A stretch of 27,085 bases of DNA from a virus. The notes under the pieces were generated by a model. It was not told the DNA's origin, did no database searches, and saw only the letters and a list, made by a program, of their open reading frames with translations. The stretch spans positions 1 to 27,085 of the IMG/VR virus record IMGVR_UViG_3300023084_000103; one strand, 5' to 3'. Of the stretch, positions 9,801-15,262 are shown in pieces. The first letter of the stretch is position 1; every line of letters begins with the position of its first letter. The translations under genes were made by a program, and so were the position numbers.

Positions 9801-10688
9801 ATAATCTATGCTGAATAATGTTTGTAAAGATTGTTTACCTGTTACATACGTTGAATTATCTCTAGTATAAGCTAGGCCAGCTGTAACTGCATTGTAATTA
9901 GTATCTAAAACTAAATCGTATGCTGCTGCTTCAATCCAGTATCCTATATCTCTTTCACATTTAACAATGTCATAATTATTTGAAAAATTTACAAAATTAA
10001 AATCAATCCATGCAATAGTTTCTTTTTGAATATATTCTCTATTATCATATAATAATTTTTTTGCATTATAATATGCAACACCTGGATCATTTTTTGGTTT
10101 TTTAGTTAAATGACTTGCTAGTTTTATACCTTTTTTTAGTGTTTTAACAGGTAAAGATACTCCGTCATTTTTATCATCACCAAATTCGTCACTTACATAA
10201 ATCCTGTTTCCGCCGTATACGTCGGGATTTATCCAAGTTGAAGTTCCTTCTCTATCAATACTTAAAACAGACGATTCATTCGGTAAGAATTTTGGTAATT
10301 TTACAATGTATGAGTTATCAACAACATCAGGCGCTTTGATTGCAATGTATTGATCGTTATTTTGGTCATTAAATATAATAGTTTCTGCATCACTCACTGT
10401 TATTGGACCATTTATCTTAACACCATTTACATCAATTTCTACTTTTTGTTGGCCGTTAACATTTGCTTGTATAGTTGCTGGTGTATTACTATCATCATCA
10501 TTAATTATAACTTCTGTATCATTTTCAAATATTCTTTTTGTAGTATCTATTACTGTTGAATTGTCAGATTGTAAAGTATATAATTTTCCATCAGCTGAAT
10601 TTATTGCTAATTCACCTTGTATCAAATCTGATGCTTGCGGTTTAATACCAGCTTGATCTGAGTGTTTTAATTTTATTCTAGATGCCAT
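3879..10688 (-). CDS. Giant virion structural protein with beta-helix-like region
   Basis: This is a 2269-residue protein, the largest in the window. It begins MASRIKLKHSDQAG and has LIQGELAINSADGKLY at residues 22-37, an N-terminal motif seen in many phage fibre and structural proteins. Three modules with the core C-x-RD-[IV]-GY-x-[IV]-[DE]-A start at C244, C390 and C552. Around 670-900 the pattern (IIVPDYVSIVGD, NGNYIFGLTMRD, later QSGGYLSITNS) suggests a right-handed parallel beta-helix. The middle holds Gly/Thr-rich shaft-like sequence, and the last ~110 residues (from WQDTGINHTDL) form a terminal domain ending KFRRLV. A GGGAG site precedes the ATG. It lies 29 nt after the 415-aa gene and 1 nt before the 1246-aa gene. 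The likely role is a fibre, tailspike or baseplate-wedge-attached protein. No polysaccharide-lyase catalytic site could be assigned. Confidence 0.8.
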   Translation of the reverse strand: MASRIKLKHSDQAGIKPQASDLIQGELAINSADGKLYTLQSDNSTVIDTTKRIFENDTEVIINDDDSNTPATIQANVNGQQKVEIDVNGVKINGPITVSDAETIIFNDQNNDQYIAIKAPDVVDNSYIVKLPKFLPNESSVLSIDREGTSTWINPDVYGGNRIYVSDEFGDDKNDGVSLPVKTLKKGIKLASHLTKKPKNDPGVAYYNAKKLLYDNREYIQKETIAWIDFNFVNFSNNYDIVKCERDIGYWIEAAAYDLVLDTNYNAVTAGLAYTRDNSTYVTGKQSLQTLFSIDYVKGRANTTVSGDATAQARSDAAFDEITDIFSNGASAANALSFTPSVYSTAARVIAKDQLQGNKAFLQAEVLEFINQNYPAVYQNMSDTGTLSKCSRDIGYIVDALSYDIMYGGNSATIRNATSYFVDGVSQLGVGEEIATSAAYTYLGTITPYIIQENTTWTPLQNTVTQVHTAGAGTASDGILSTSLVNIIEDVITAGNTANLPSTTYPDLTSQPLLTYFNILTDSTTIANIKSDTTTEISNNFNLGNFYNQSKCERDVGYIIDAVIFDLIVSGNEKTYEAGESYIGVTPVVGDANQKYATIESLKFARDLAVTIINNDDYGFVYNSDITQVKYVNFPGSAAESDLITLMNDIITIITDEATTNVTLVNGQYTETPVTVKISSGDFYIDNPIIVPDYVSIVGDALRAVVIRPLNANVDMFRVRNGNYIFGLTMRDALDTSNVAVSKFDWGVAFDDPTEVDLDRGGYFGLRNDKPIITLSPYVQNCSIISFLGANGVRVDGSKVLTPNTPIIPQEVETPVVLADGVPEQGRSMVANAFTMVSFGGTGWLVTNEGYAQIVSCFQIFCTNGSYCQSGGYLSITNSATNFGLYALRASGFSLNAFSFDKGYIANIGSLDGVTTVTSVGTLRRPIEQYVLVIKDDNDVDITSQFKSLGSEITFDASTGINVNLNTITTTTPHGLQNIDSIYYDSNSNSVITGLIQGSSYYVAKINDYTFKLTYDEGLVSPVDILAAGTGTHKFILNPEEFVMRSITESHNRYQILTFSQDRSFVEGDVVIGQTGAFTNTAYIANWNSTTRELLLSIELTDTEPVYFTNSSSITTVAGVPATIPAGSFTVSSTSNYFTCVFKIQSTITGSLFQNSSTAIGKKISFHRPSIVNSSAHTWEYAGSGTDYNALPQNGGIGGGESFEQFAELPGQVYSSGTNELGDFKVGTFIVAENKTGNITFTSQVSIGELEVLKLSFSDVEIQAISSDIGLGDNEPGGALDTRIPTQRAVRTFISNRLGYVLDKQVSSNAVPGAVVQLNSLGQINSDLLPASRGVRTYNTTSYGGRLLLSEQIPSIEVFSGDNATESYSQVTLTLTNNITVSAGEIITQDPTGQTAGASGVVKDDVTNSNELVLISPFTGTFNTNNELRIDDSTSLGAANYPTNVSEVTNIVDNYYLKTDTTNQFLLLQTGITYDFTGITTVEGSISGATGNIDSGPIYGIAYSLDTTTLVGGSGYLPSSGDPVTYYDIPVTGGTGTLATVDITVTAGSVTAAQIRDGGTGYVSGDTLSVDAANIGGIGSNFSIDILTVQTRLYISLTGDYQKFQATSTNYDYIEDANANTKNILDLTAYTDITFDAAGTGVIDYVNNSLIIASNGLVNGDPVIYYNGANTSIGGLTSGNTYYVEIDSNDSDIFYLYTNYALTSGSKIDFTGSASGTHVLRTEKVVNEDTDRIFLASHNYTTGQLVRWASASSPSGLTNNFFYYIGSVLTNSFTLHENYADSVASVNGVTINAVNITTTGSGTATITEQNVTVLGNINDSSKISINWGVLAQATIDASNITSGVVTTSRLASTGVANSNTYLRGDSAWATAVENVYVPTNSAVQLIGNYTTNNSIDYYSGSIQIDVLRSDTSDDHPVDGSNYSSEGISSFAKNQFVVTNGKVSTKTSADGGTIDAKTLNGQPSTYYLDFANFNTLTVDNGGTGFTTYTQGDIIYATAITSLAKLPIGSNNTVLTSTGTVPTWSSNLLLSGTLQSNGVATINNTTTSTSTTTGALKVAGGVGIVGAIYAGSIQNTVIGSVAASSGAFTTLTSSNGLTVTDATNATSTTTGSVKLTGGLGVAKDIHANKLYVTTLEASNGVTLVDGTAIDQLKTFDVVMTLSQNWQDTGINHTDLATGSYLMQIVANDSTVGGGHVSMYYTGYISWYSGTTTENDWDEIILNRAGSSASTGVIYCRILRTQGSADNLKLQIAGSTTNTGSSTYTFKFRRLV
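9033..9959 (-). repeat. Three diverged C-x-RD-x-GY modules inside the giant protein
   Basis: The coordinates run from the third to the first module cysteine codon: C244 at 9957-9959, C390 at 9519-9521 and C552 at 9033-9035. Each module reads C(E/S)RD(I/V)GY(I/W)(I/V)(D/E)A followed by an aromatic residue and Asp. Spacing is 146 and 162 residues, so these are old protein-level duplications rather than DNA tandem repeats. I recall this motif in structural proteins of marine T4-like phages, and its function is not known to me. Confidence 0.75.
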
Positions 10689-10717
10689 CCGGCTAACTCC
10701 CTAATTGTGTATTGTTT

Positions 10718-11965
10718 TTATGAAAAACTGCCACCATCTAATATATCGGTCCATACAGGAATGCTGTTTTCATCAGTTGTTAAAATTCCATAACTTGTTG
10801 TAGCATTTGATCCAGGTTGAGAATTTGCTGTATAATTTAATGCTGTTGCTGTATTCCCGTAAACAATGCCGTATTGAGTAACAGTTGTTAATCCTGTTCC
10901 ACCATTTGCAACTGTAAGCTGATTGTCTAACGTTAAAGTTGAAGTTCCTGTTAGATGTACAGCCATATTTGTTACATTAATATTTGTAGTGTCTATTGTC
11001 ATCCTTGTAACATTATCTGTCACAAATGTTAGCGTGTCATCTGAAACTCCCGGTGAAGATTCCGCCGTTATGTAGGTAAGTTGATCTACTGATTTAACTC
11101 CGCCTAAAGAACCCCAGTTACTGCCATCATACCCTTCAAATGTATTATCTTGGGTATTATATCGTATCATTCCAGTTTGTAAAGTAGGAGCAGTTGGTCT
11201 TTGTAAAGAATTTCCTACAGGAAGTTTCATTGCACTTGTAGAATTTAAACTTAGAATTCCTGTTATATCTGTATTTGCATCTATAGCTACATTTTCAGTA
11301 ATATCAACACTATCTGTATCTATAGTCATTCTAGACGTACCGTCTACTACAAATGTTAATATATCATCAGATGCATTTGGTGATGTTTCTGCGGTAATAT
11401 AAGTCAATCCGTCTACAGATCTTACACCACCTAAGCTACTCCAATTATTATTTCCAACATAACCTTCAAATTGATTATCAGTAATGTTATATCTAATTTG
11501 ACCTAATTCTGCTGTAAAATTATTTTTATCATTTGTTGTACCAACTGGTATTTTTAGTGCTGATGTAGAAGTTAATCTTAACAATCCTGTTATGTCTTGA
11601 TTACCTGTAAGTGTGAGTAAAGATTGAGCACTGTTGTATGTAAGATTGGCATGGTCTACTAATTCTCCGTCTACTCCTGCAAAAACAATTCTACCCTCAG
11701 TTAATGAACTAAGTTTTAAACCTGCAAATCTATTATCAGTTCCTGATGTGTCAATATTAGCTGCATAAACCCATGCGGCTCTTATGTTTCCGTTTACTTC
11801 AAATTTTGCATCTGTTGCAAGATTTCCGCTTAATCCAACACCTATTTTACTATTTTGAACATCGATAAAAAGTAAGTCTGTTTCTATGCTTAAATTTTCG
11901 TTATTTCTTTCAAGATTAGATTCTAAAGAAGTACCTTTGATTTTACCAATACCAGTCAATGCCAT
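10718..11965 (-). CDS. Fibre-like structural protein with two ~109-aa internal repeats
   Basis: This is a 415-residue protein beginning MALTGIGKIKGTSLESNLER. Two repeats, about residues 124-232 and 233-332, share the order DITG(L/I)L.L.STSA(L/M)K(I/L)PVG, IRYN..DN.FEGY, NW.SLGGV(R/K)SVD.LTYITAE, DD.LTFV.D..(S/T)RMTIDT. A C-terminal part follows with VANGGTGLTT and the ending DGGSFS. The FEGY...W phrase is common in phage fibre and collar proteins and probably marks a small beta domain repeated along a shaft. A GATAAATA late-promoter match lies at 11986-11993, 20 nt upstream of the ATG, with a GGGA ribosome binding site between. Assignment as a fibre or other virion protein rests on sequence style and position. 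Confidence 0.78.
   Translation of the reverse strand: MALTGIGKIKGTSLESNLERNNENLSIETDLLFIDVQNSKIGVGLSGNLATDAKFEVNGNIRAAWVYAANIDTSGTDNRFAGLKLSSLTEGRIVFAGVDGELVDHANLTYNSAQSLLTLTGNQDITGLLRLTSTSALKIPVGTTNDKNNFTAELGQIRYNITDNQFEGYVGNNNWSSLGGVRSVDGLTYITAETSPNASDDILTFVVDGTSRMTIDTDSVDITENVAIDANTDITGILSLNSTSAMKLPVGNSLQRPTAPTLQTGMIRYNTQDNTFEGYDGSNWGSLGGVKSVDQLTYITAESSPGVSDDTLTFVTDNVTRMTIDTTNINVTNMAVHLTGTSTLTLDNQLTVANGGTGLTTVTQYGIVYGNTATALNYTANSQPGSNATTSYGILTTDENSIPVWTDILDGGSFS
10970..11596 (-). repeat. Two ~109-aa protein repeats in the 415-aa fibre-like gene
   Basis: Two consecutive segments of the same protein align over nearly their whole length, with about one residue of length difference (NNNW against SNW). 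The nucleotide sequences have diverged, so this is an older duplication than the 111-bp array at 2669-3556. Confidence 0.8.
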
Positions 11966-11985
11966 ATTCTTCCCTTTATACTAGA

Positions 11986-11993
11986 TATTTATC
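11986..11993 (-). promoter_or_regulatory. Putative T4-type late promoter GATAAATA
   Basis: On the minus strand this reads GATAAATA, one base from the T4 late consensus TATAAATA. It lies in the 33-nt gap between the 222-aa and 415-aa genes, 20 nt before the ATG at 11965. The same octamer is found in three other short gaps of this window, which supports it as a real signal rather than AT-rich noise. Confidence 0.5.
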
Positions 11994-11998
11994 GTTTT

Positions 11999-12667
11999 TT
12001 ATTTGTCCATATTATGGATAGCTGTAACTTTTATTCCTGTAGCTACAGGTGATCCAAAAAATAAATATTTTCCAGATTTTTTTACAATACCAGGACCTGT
12101 ACCTACAGTTGAAGGAGTAAATTCTGTGCCAATTGTGTTACTAGAAATGCCAAATTCTCCTATAAAATCAGCATCTGTATTGTCAAATATATAATATGTT
12201 TCACCAGGAATAATTTGAGTTATAGGTATTTCTTCGCCAATTCCTGTAACAGGATTAGTTTGTAATTCAAAATTTGTGTTTGGTATTTGGAAAATATTAT
12301 CAACATAAACTACTATACTAAATTCATTTACTGGCACAGGATAATCTGCATCATTACTTAATACTGGACCAAAAACGTATTTAGAATTATCTCCTACACC
12401 TAAATCTTGATGATAAATTCCTGCATCACTAGGCTGTTTATATCCTACTTTTCTCCATGCAGCATCTTGGTAAAATTCAAATTCGTTCAAATCAGTGTTA
12501 AATCGCATTACACCAGAAGTTGGATTAGATGGTCGTTCTGCTGTTGTACCTTTAGCTATTAAAAGACTCTTTGAAGTGTCAAAAATAACTTCATTATCAA
12601 TTGTGTATTTGATTCCTTTACCAGTTATAGATCTTAGATTAGTATTTTGTGCTTTGATTAATCTCAT
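11999..12667 (-). CDS. Putative virion structural protein, 222 aa
   Basis: The protein starts MRLIKAQNTNLRSITGKGIKY. It contains AERPSNPTSGVMRFNTDLNEFEFYQDAAWRKVG in two parts near residues 43-75, a phage-fibre type 'RP..P..G..R(F/Y)N...N.FE.(Y)...W' module that is also present twice in the 415-aa neighbour. A second half follows with VVYVDNIFQIPNTNFEL. The NIFQI phrase recurs near the C-terminus of the 1246-aa protein, so these neighbours probably share a small domain. Its ATG overlaps the stop of the 113-aa gene by one base (TAATG), a classic coupling arrangement. The function is inferred to be structural, and the exact place in the virion is unknown. Confidence 0.75.
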   Translation of the reverse strand: MRLIKAQNTNLRSITGKGIKYTIDNEVIFDTSKSLLIAKGTTAERPSNPTSGVMRFNTDLNEFEFYQDAAWRKVGYKQPSDAGIYHQDLGVGDNSKYVFGPVLSNDADYPVPVNEFSIVVYVDNIFQIPNTNFELQTNPVTGIGEEIPITQIIPGETYYIFDNTDADFIGEFGISSNTIGTEFTPSTVGTGPGIVKKSGKYLFFGSPVATGIKVTAIHNMDK

Positions 12668-13008
12668 TATACTTCCAAATAGCTTATCGTTGCAGATAGA
12701 TTAGGCGTATCTCCAGGATTAACAACATCTGCCATAAAATAAATATTATCACCTTGTGATAAAACAACTCTTTCACTATCAAAACTAAATGTTTCTTTTG
12801 GTTCAAGTTCTAGATTGTTAATTACTCTCGTTTTGTCATTATCGTAAGGTACGCCTTGCTCAACAAAATGTAAATCAAACATAGCTGTAACAGTTGCACT
12901 ATTATTACAAACAATAATAGTAGTTATCGCAGTATTTGATGGTGCTCCTGTTACAGAATCAAATACATAAGTTGCCGTTGTATCTAACTCTAAATTTTTA
13001 ATTGCCAT
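12667..13008 (-). CDS. Small putative virion protein, 113 aa
   Basis: The protein starts MAIKNLELDTTATYVFDS and is mostly short beta-strand-like segments (TTIIVCNNSATVTAMFDLHFV, then ETFSFDSERVVLSQGDNIYFMAD), consistent with a compact beta-sandwich. There is no signal peptide or membrane segment. An AAGGAT site lies before the ATG at 13008. It is sandwiched between a fibre-like gene 11 nt upstream and the 222-aa gene, whose start overlaps its stop. A minor structural protein or fibre-attachment role is inferred from position, and I cannot name a family with confidence. Confidence 0.72.
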   Translation of the reverse strand: MAIKNLELDTTATYVFDSVTGAPSNTAITTIIVCNNSATVTAMFDLHFVEQGVPYDNDKTRVINNLELEPKETFSFDSERVVLSQGDNIYFMADVVNPGDTPNLSATISYLEV

Positions 13009-13019
13009 ATATATCCTTT

Positions 13020-14069
13020 TTAAAATAACATACCAAACAATAAGGCACGATTTTTGCTAACTATTTCATCTCTGTTGTTATCTTTATTAACAAAAAATAA
13101 ACCTGTTTTACCGATGTCTTCGGTTTTACTATATAATTTAATACCTTCATTTGGAGCAAGTGGGTCTGTTGAATTAGTGTTTTCCCCCGGTGTTTCGTTA
13201 ATTATTAAGCTATCATCTATTCTCACCGATGAATCACCTGGAGAACTTAAAATTAGATCAGTTTCTGTTTGTGATTTTATTGTGTTATTAGATATTACAA
13301 CATCGTTTATAGTTACTGCAGTTAAACTAGCATTCATAACTTCTGTTCCATCTACAACAAAAGTTATATCACTTACAGATCCTGTTGTACTAAAATCTCT
13401 AGCTTCAATGTTAGTATCTACATCTGATATTAAATTTGTTCCTTGTGCTGCTAATACGTATTCTACAAAATCTGCTACACCTTTTGCATTAGGTATAAGA
13501 TCTGGATGTTTATAAGTTGTAGTTTCTCCTGTATCTTCATTATAGGCTTCTACTATTGCAGTCTTATCTTGATTGTAATTGTAGACATTATCTTCGTATG
13601 AATTGCTATCTTGAACTGAAATTGCTCCGTTACCGGTATTAAGATAAAGCGTTCCTTGAGAATGTATACTTTTTATTACAACAGGAGTATATCCAAGATC
13701 TTGTCTAGTAAATTCAAATGCACCTTGTAAATTCAATCCGTTCATTGTTACCATAGTTTGATCGTTCCACCAAAATCTTCCTTCAGGTGCTGTACCTCTA
13801 GCAACAGTTAATCCAGCTACATAATTTTTGCTTGCTGGAATACCATTGATAGCTGCATTGTCAGGATCATAATTTACAGTAATTACATTATCTATTAGAT
13901 TTACATCGGTAGATGTAATATTAAAAGTACTACCACCTACTTCTAAATTTCCTTTTACTACAACATTACCACTTTGAGCTGTGCCTCTTGTTGTATCTAA
14001 GATAATATCTTGTCCAGGTTGTACTCTTAAAGAGTATCCACCATTTTCTACATTAACAATTTTTGACAT
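13020..14069 (-). CDS. Putative virion structural protein, 349 aa
   Basis: The protein starts MSKIVNVENGGYSLRVQPGQDIILDTTRGTAQSG in sequence order and continues VVVKGNLEVGGSTFNITSTD, a 'knot-like' fibre phrase (G.L.V.G....I) frequent in marine myovirus structural proteins. A central part has GRFWWNDQTM. Near the end DITFVVDGTEVM resembles the TFVVDGTSRM segments of the 415-aa gene. The C-terminus is VSKNRALLFGMLF. An AGGA ribosome binding site sits 7 nt before the ATG, and a perfect 8-bp hairpin lies just upstream of that (14084-14104). A role in fibre or neck structures is inferred. Confidence 0.75.
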   Translation of the reverse strand: MSKIVNVENGGYSLRVQPGQDIILDTTRGTAQSGNVVVKGNLEVGGSTFNITSTDVNLIDNVITVNYDPDNAAINGIPASKNYVAGLTVARGTAPEGRFWWNDQTMVTMNGLNLQGAFEFTRQDLGYTPVVIKSIHSQGTLYLNTGNGAISVQDSNSYEDNVYNYNQDKTAIVEAYNEDTGETTTYKHPDLIPNAKGVADFVEYVLAAQGTNLISDVDTNIEARDFSTTGSVSDITFVVDGTEVMNASLTAVTINDVVISNNTIKSQTETDLILSSPGDSSVRIDDSLIINETPGENTNSTDPLAPNEGIKLYSKTEDIGKTGLFFVNKDNNRDEIVSKNRALLFGMLF

Positions 14070-14083
14070 TTTTTTATCCTATA

Positions 14084-14104
14084 AAGGAGGGAGTGACCCT
14101 CCTT
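14084..14104 (-). terminator. Perfect 8-bp hairpin between the 158-aa and 349-aa genes
   Basis: The inverted repeat AAGGAGGG / CCCTCCTT encloses a 5-nt loop. On the minus-strand transcript only a short U-poor tail (TTTAT) follows, so it would be a weak terminator at best. It may instead be an mRNA-stabilising or processing hairpin, or it may influence initiation at the ATG 14 nt downstream, because one arm contains a Shine-Dalgarno-like AAGGAGG sequence. The structure is seen directly, the role is inferred. Confidence 0.5.
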
Positions 14105-14110
14105 ATTAAA

Positions 14111-14587
14111 TTAAGGGGCTGTGAAATCGTCTGCGTTAGTACCTGCAGCATCATCGCCAGCTTCTTCCATCTGTACTGCACCATCTTCTGTTGCAGGGTC
14201 AAGTGTATTTGCTTCGAAATTCCAGCGTTGTGTAACACCAGCTGCTGTAATTTTTCTACCAGCTATTTTTTCAACTGGATGCACTGCGCCTGGAGTATTA
14301 AGCACAGTTGAATCTAATTGCACTAAAATACCCATTTCAACAAATGTAGGATGATTTGTTGTAACACCATTGACTGTAACTTGGTGCATTGTAAATGCAC
14401 TAGGTTTAGGCGTTAAAATAGCAATTTTTTCTTCATTTGCGGCATTGGTAACTTTAAATTTTTTAGATCCAAGTTGTTTTACTATCCAACCTGATGTATC
14501 TGCTGTTCCGTTATAATATCTTACTTTTATTTCTTTTCCACCAGCTGTCGGTGTACCAAAGAATTTTTTGTTAATTGGTCTTCCCAT
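14111..14587 (-). CDS. Conserved-type virion structural protein, 158 aa
   Basis: The protein starts MGRPINKKFFGTPTAGGKEIKV and ends in an acidic tail (QMEEAGDDAAGTNADDFTAP). The N-terminal 'MGRP.NK.(F/Y)FG' opening is one I associate with a conserved structural protein of T4-like cyanophages and pelagiphages, but its exact role is unknown to me. Its body is short beta segments with no catalytic motif. A strong AAGGAG ribosome binding site precedes the ATG at 14587. It is the first gene after the late promoter at 14681-14688 and is preceded by a structured leader, so it probably heads a separate, strongly expressed late transcript. Confidence 0.75.
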   Translation of the reverse strand: MGRPINKKFFGTPTAGGKEIKVRYYNGTADTSGWIVKQLGSKKFKVTNAANEEKIAILTPKPSAFTMHQVTVNGVTTNHPTFVEMGILVQLDSTVLNTPGAVHPVEKIAGRKITAAGVTQRWNFEANTLDPATEDGAVQMEEAGDDAAGTNADDFTAP

Positions 14588-14588
14588 T

Positions 14589-14680
14589 TTTTTCTCCTTA
14601 TTAGAAGTCCGATCCGGGTTCTAGCCGGTACGCTGTGGGGACAGCATAAGTCCACCTGTGTGGCACACTATCGTACAAAG
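14589..14680 (-). promoter_or_regulatory. Structured, relatively GC-rich leader upstream of the 158-aa gene
   Basis: This stretch of about 92 nt lies between a late promoter match and the ribosome binding site and ATG at 14587. It is clearly richer in G and C than its surroundings. The best hairpin is at 14629-14648: 8 bp with a CCCC loop on the minus-strand RNA. One of its pairs is G-U in that RNA and would be a mismatch in plus-strand RNA, so the structure favours the minus transcript. A small GUGU-GCC-ACAC hairpin lies 5' of it and a CCGG...CCGG stem 3' of it. A GUACG/CGUAC pairing could close around the first two. No protein-coding frame was found in it. Confidence 0.45.
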
Positions 14681-14688
14681 TATTTATC
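14681..14688 (-). promoter_or_regulatory. Putative T4-type late promoter GATAAATA
   Basis: The minus strand reads TGATAAATA, where the TGA is the stop codon of the 42-aa gene, so promoter and stop codon overlap. One base differs from the T4 late consensus TATAAATA. The predicted transcript would start within the structured leader and serve the 158-aa gene and those after it. Confidence 0.5.
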
Positions 14689-14815
14689 AAGTTTTAGGCT
14701 TGTTTTGTTTTTGTTCTAACCATGCTTTTTTTGCCCAGTTTGGCAAATCTTTAAAGCGATAATTAGTTAAACCTATTTGTTCATTTTCGTCTTGGGTTTC
14801 TAATTCTCTGTGCAT
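14687..14815 (-). CDS. Small 42-aa protein overlapping the end of iscU
   Basis: This is a short reading frame starting with ATG at 14815 inside the last codons of iscU, in another frame, overlapping it by 16 nt. An AGGAG ribosome binding site lies 6 nt before the ATG, a near-ideal arrangement that decides the start. The peptide begins MHRELETQDENEQIG and contains LTNYRFKDLPNWAKKAW. It is charged and soluble-looking, with no signal or membrane segment. The first half is acidic and the second half basic and aromatic. No family is recognised. Coupling to iscU suggests co-expression, and its function could be related to that gene, but this is only context. Confidence 0.6.
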   Translation of the reverse strand: MHRELETQDENEQIGLTNYRFKDLPNWAKKAWLEQKQNKPKT

Positions 14816-15186
14816 TGCTTACTCCTGTAATCTTTTATTGCTGCTTTTATTGCATCTTCTGCTAAAACTGAACAATGGATTTTTACTGGAGGTAGTGCTA
14901 ATTCTTCTACTATTTCTGTATTTTTAATTTCAAAAGCTTCATTTATTGTCTTGCCCTTTACCCATTCTGTTGCTAAACTGCTACTTGCAATAGCCGATCC
15001 GCACCCAAACGTCTTGAACTTAGCATCAACAATTCTATCATTTTCTACACGAATTTGTAGTTTCATAACGTCACCGCATTCCGGTGCACCAACGAGTCCT
15101 GTACCAACATCTGCTGCTGATTTGTCTAAACTGCCAACATTTTTAGGATTATTATAATGTTCTAATACTGCATCTGTGTAAGCCAT
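14800..15186 (-). CDS. iscU: IscU/NifU-type iron-sulfur cluster scaffold protein
   Basis: This 128-residue protein matches the IscU fold in length and motifs: YNNPKNVG near the N-terminus, GAPECGD with C37 and D39, TFGCGSAIASSS with C62, and LPPVKIHCS (98-106) with H104 and C105. In the IscU family three Cys and one Asp form or support the cluster site where a [2Fe-2S] cluster is assembled from sulfur supplied by IscS, and the LPPVK motif is the HscA chaperone recognition element. All are present, so it should be active and able to dock to host machinery. A GGAG site precedes the ATG at 15186, and the gene lies just past the terminator that follows gp23, so it is probably expressed by read-through. 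No other Fe-S assembly gene is in the window. It is likely a host-derived auxiliary metabolic gene. Confidence 0.93.
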   Translation of the reverse strand: MAYTDAVLEHYNNPKNVGSLDKSAADVGTGLVGAPECGDVMKLQIRVENDRIVDAKFKTFGCGSAIASSSLATEWVKGKTINEAFEIKNTEIVEELALPPVKIHCSVLAEDAIKAAIKDYRSKQCTEN

Positions 15187-15200
15187 GGTTTTTTCTCCAT

Positions 15201-15238
15201 AAAAAAAGGTTCTGTAAATAATAATATTTACAGAACCT
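15201..15238 (-). terminator. Strong intrinsic terminator after the major capsid gene
   Basis: A perfect 14-bp inverted repeat (15207-15220 with 15225-15238, loop of 4) is followed on the minus strand by seven consecutive T. This is a textbook Rho-independent terminator, although the stem is AT-containing. It sits between the gp23 stop (15263) and the iscU ATG (15186). A T-rich run also follows it on the plus strand, so it could work in both directions. No late-promoter octamer lies between it and iscU. Confidence 0.88.
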
Positions 15239-15262
15239 AATTTATTTTTTTAACTGTATTGA

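Noticed and set aside
14610-14632. tRNA-like T-arm resemblance (GGGTTCTAG) in the leader
   Set aside because: The loop does not fit TTCRANY, the 3' stem does not pair fully, and no acceptor stem or anticodon arm surrounds it.
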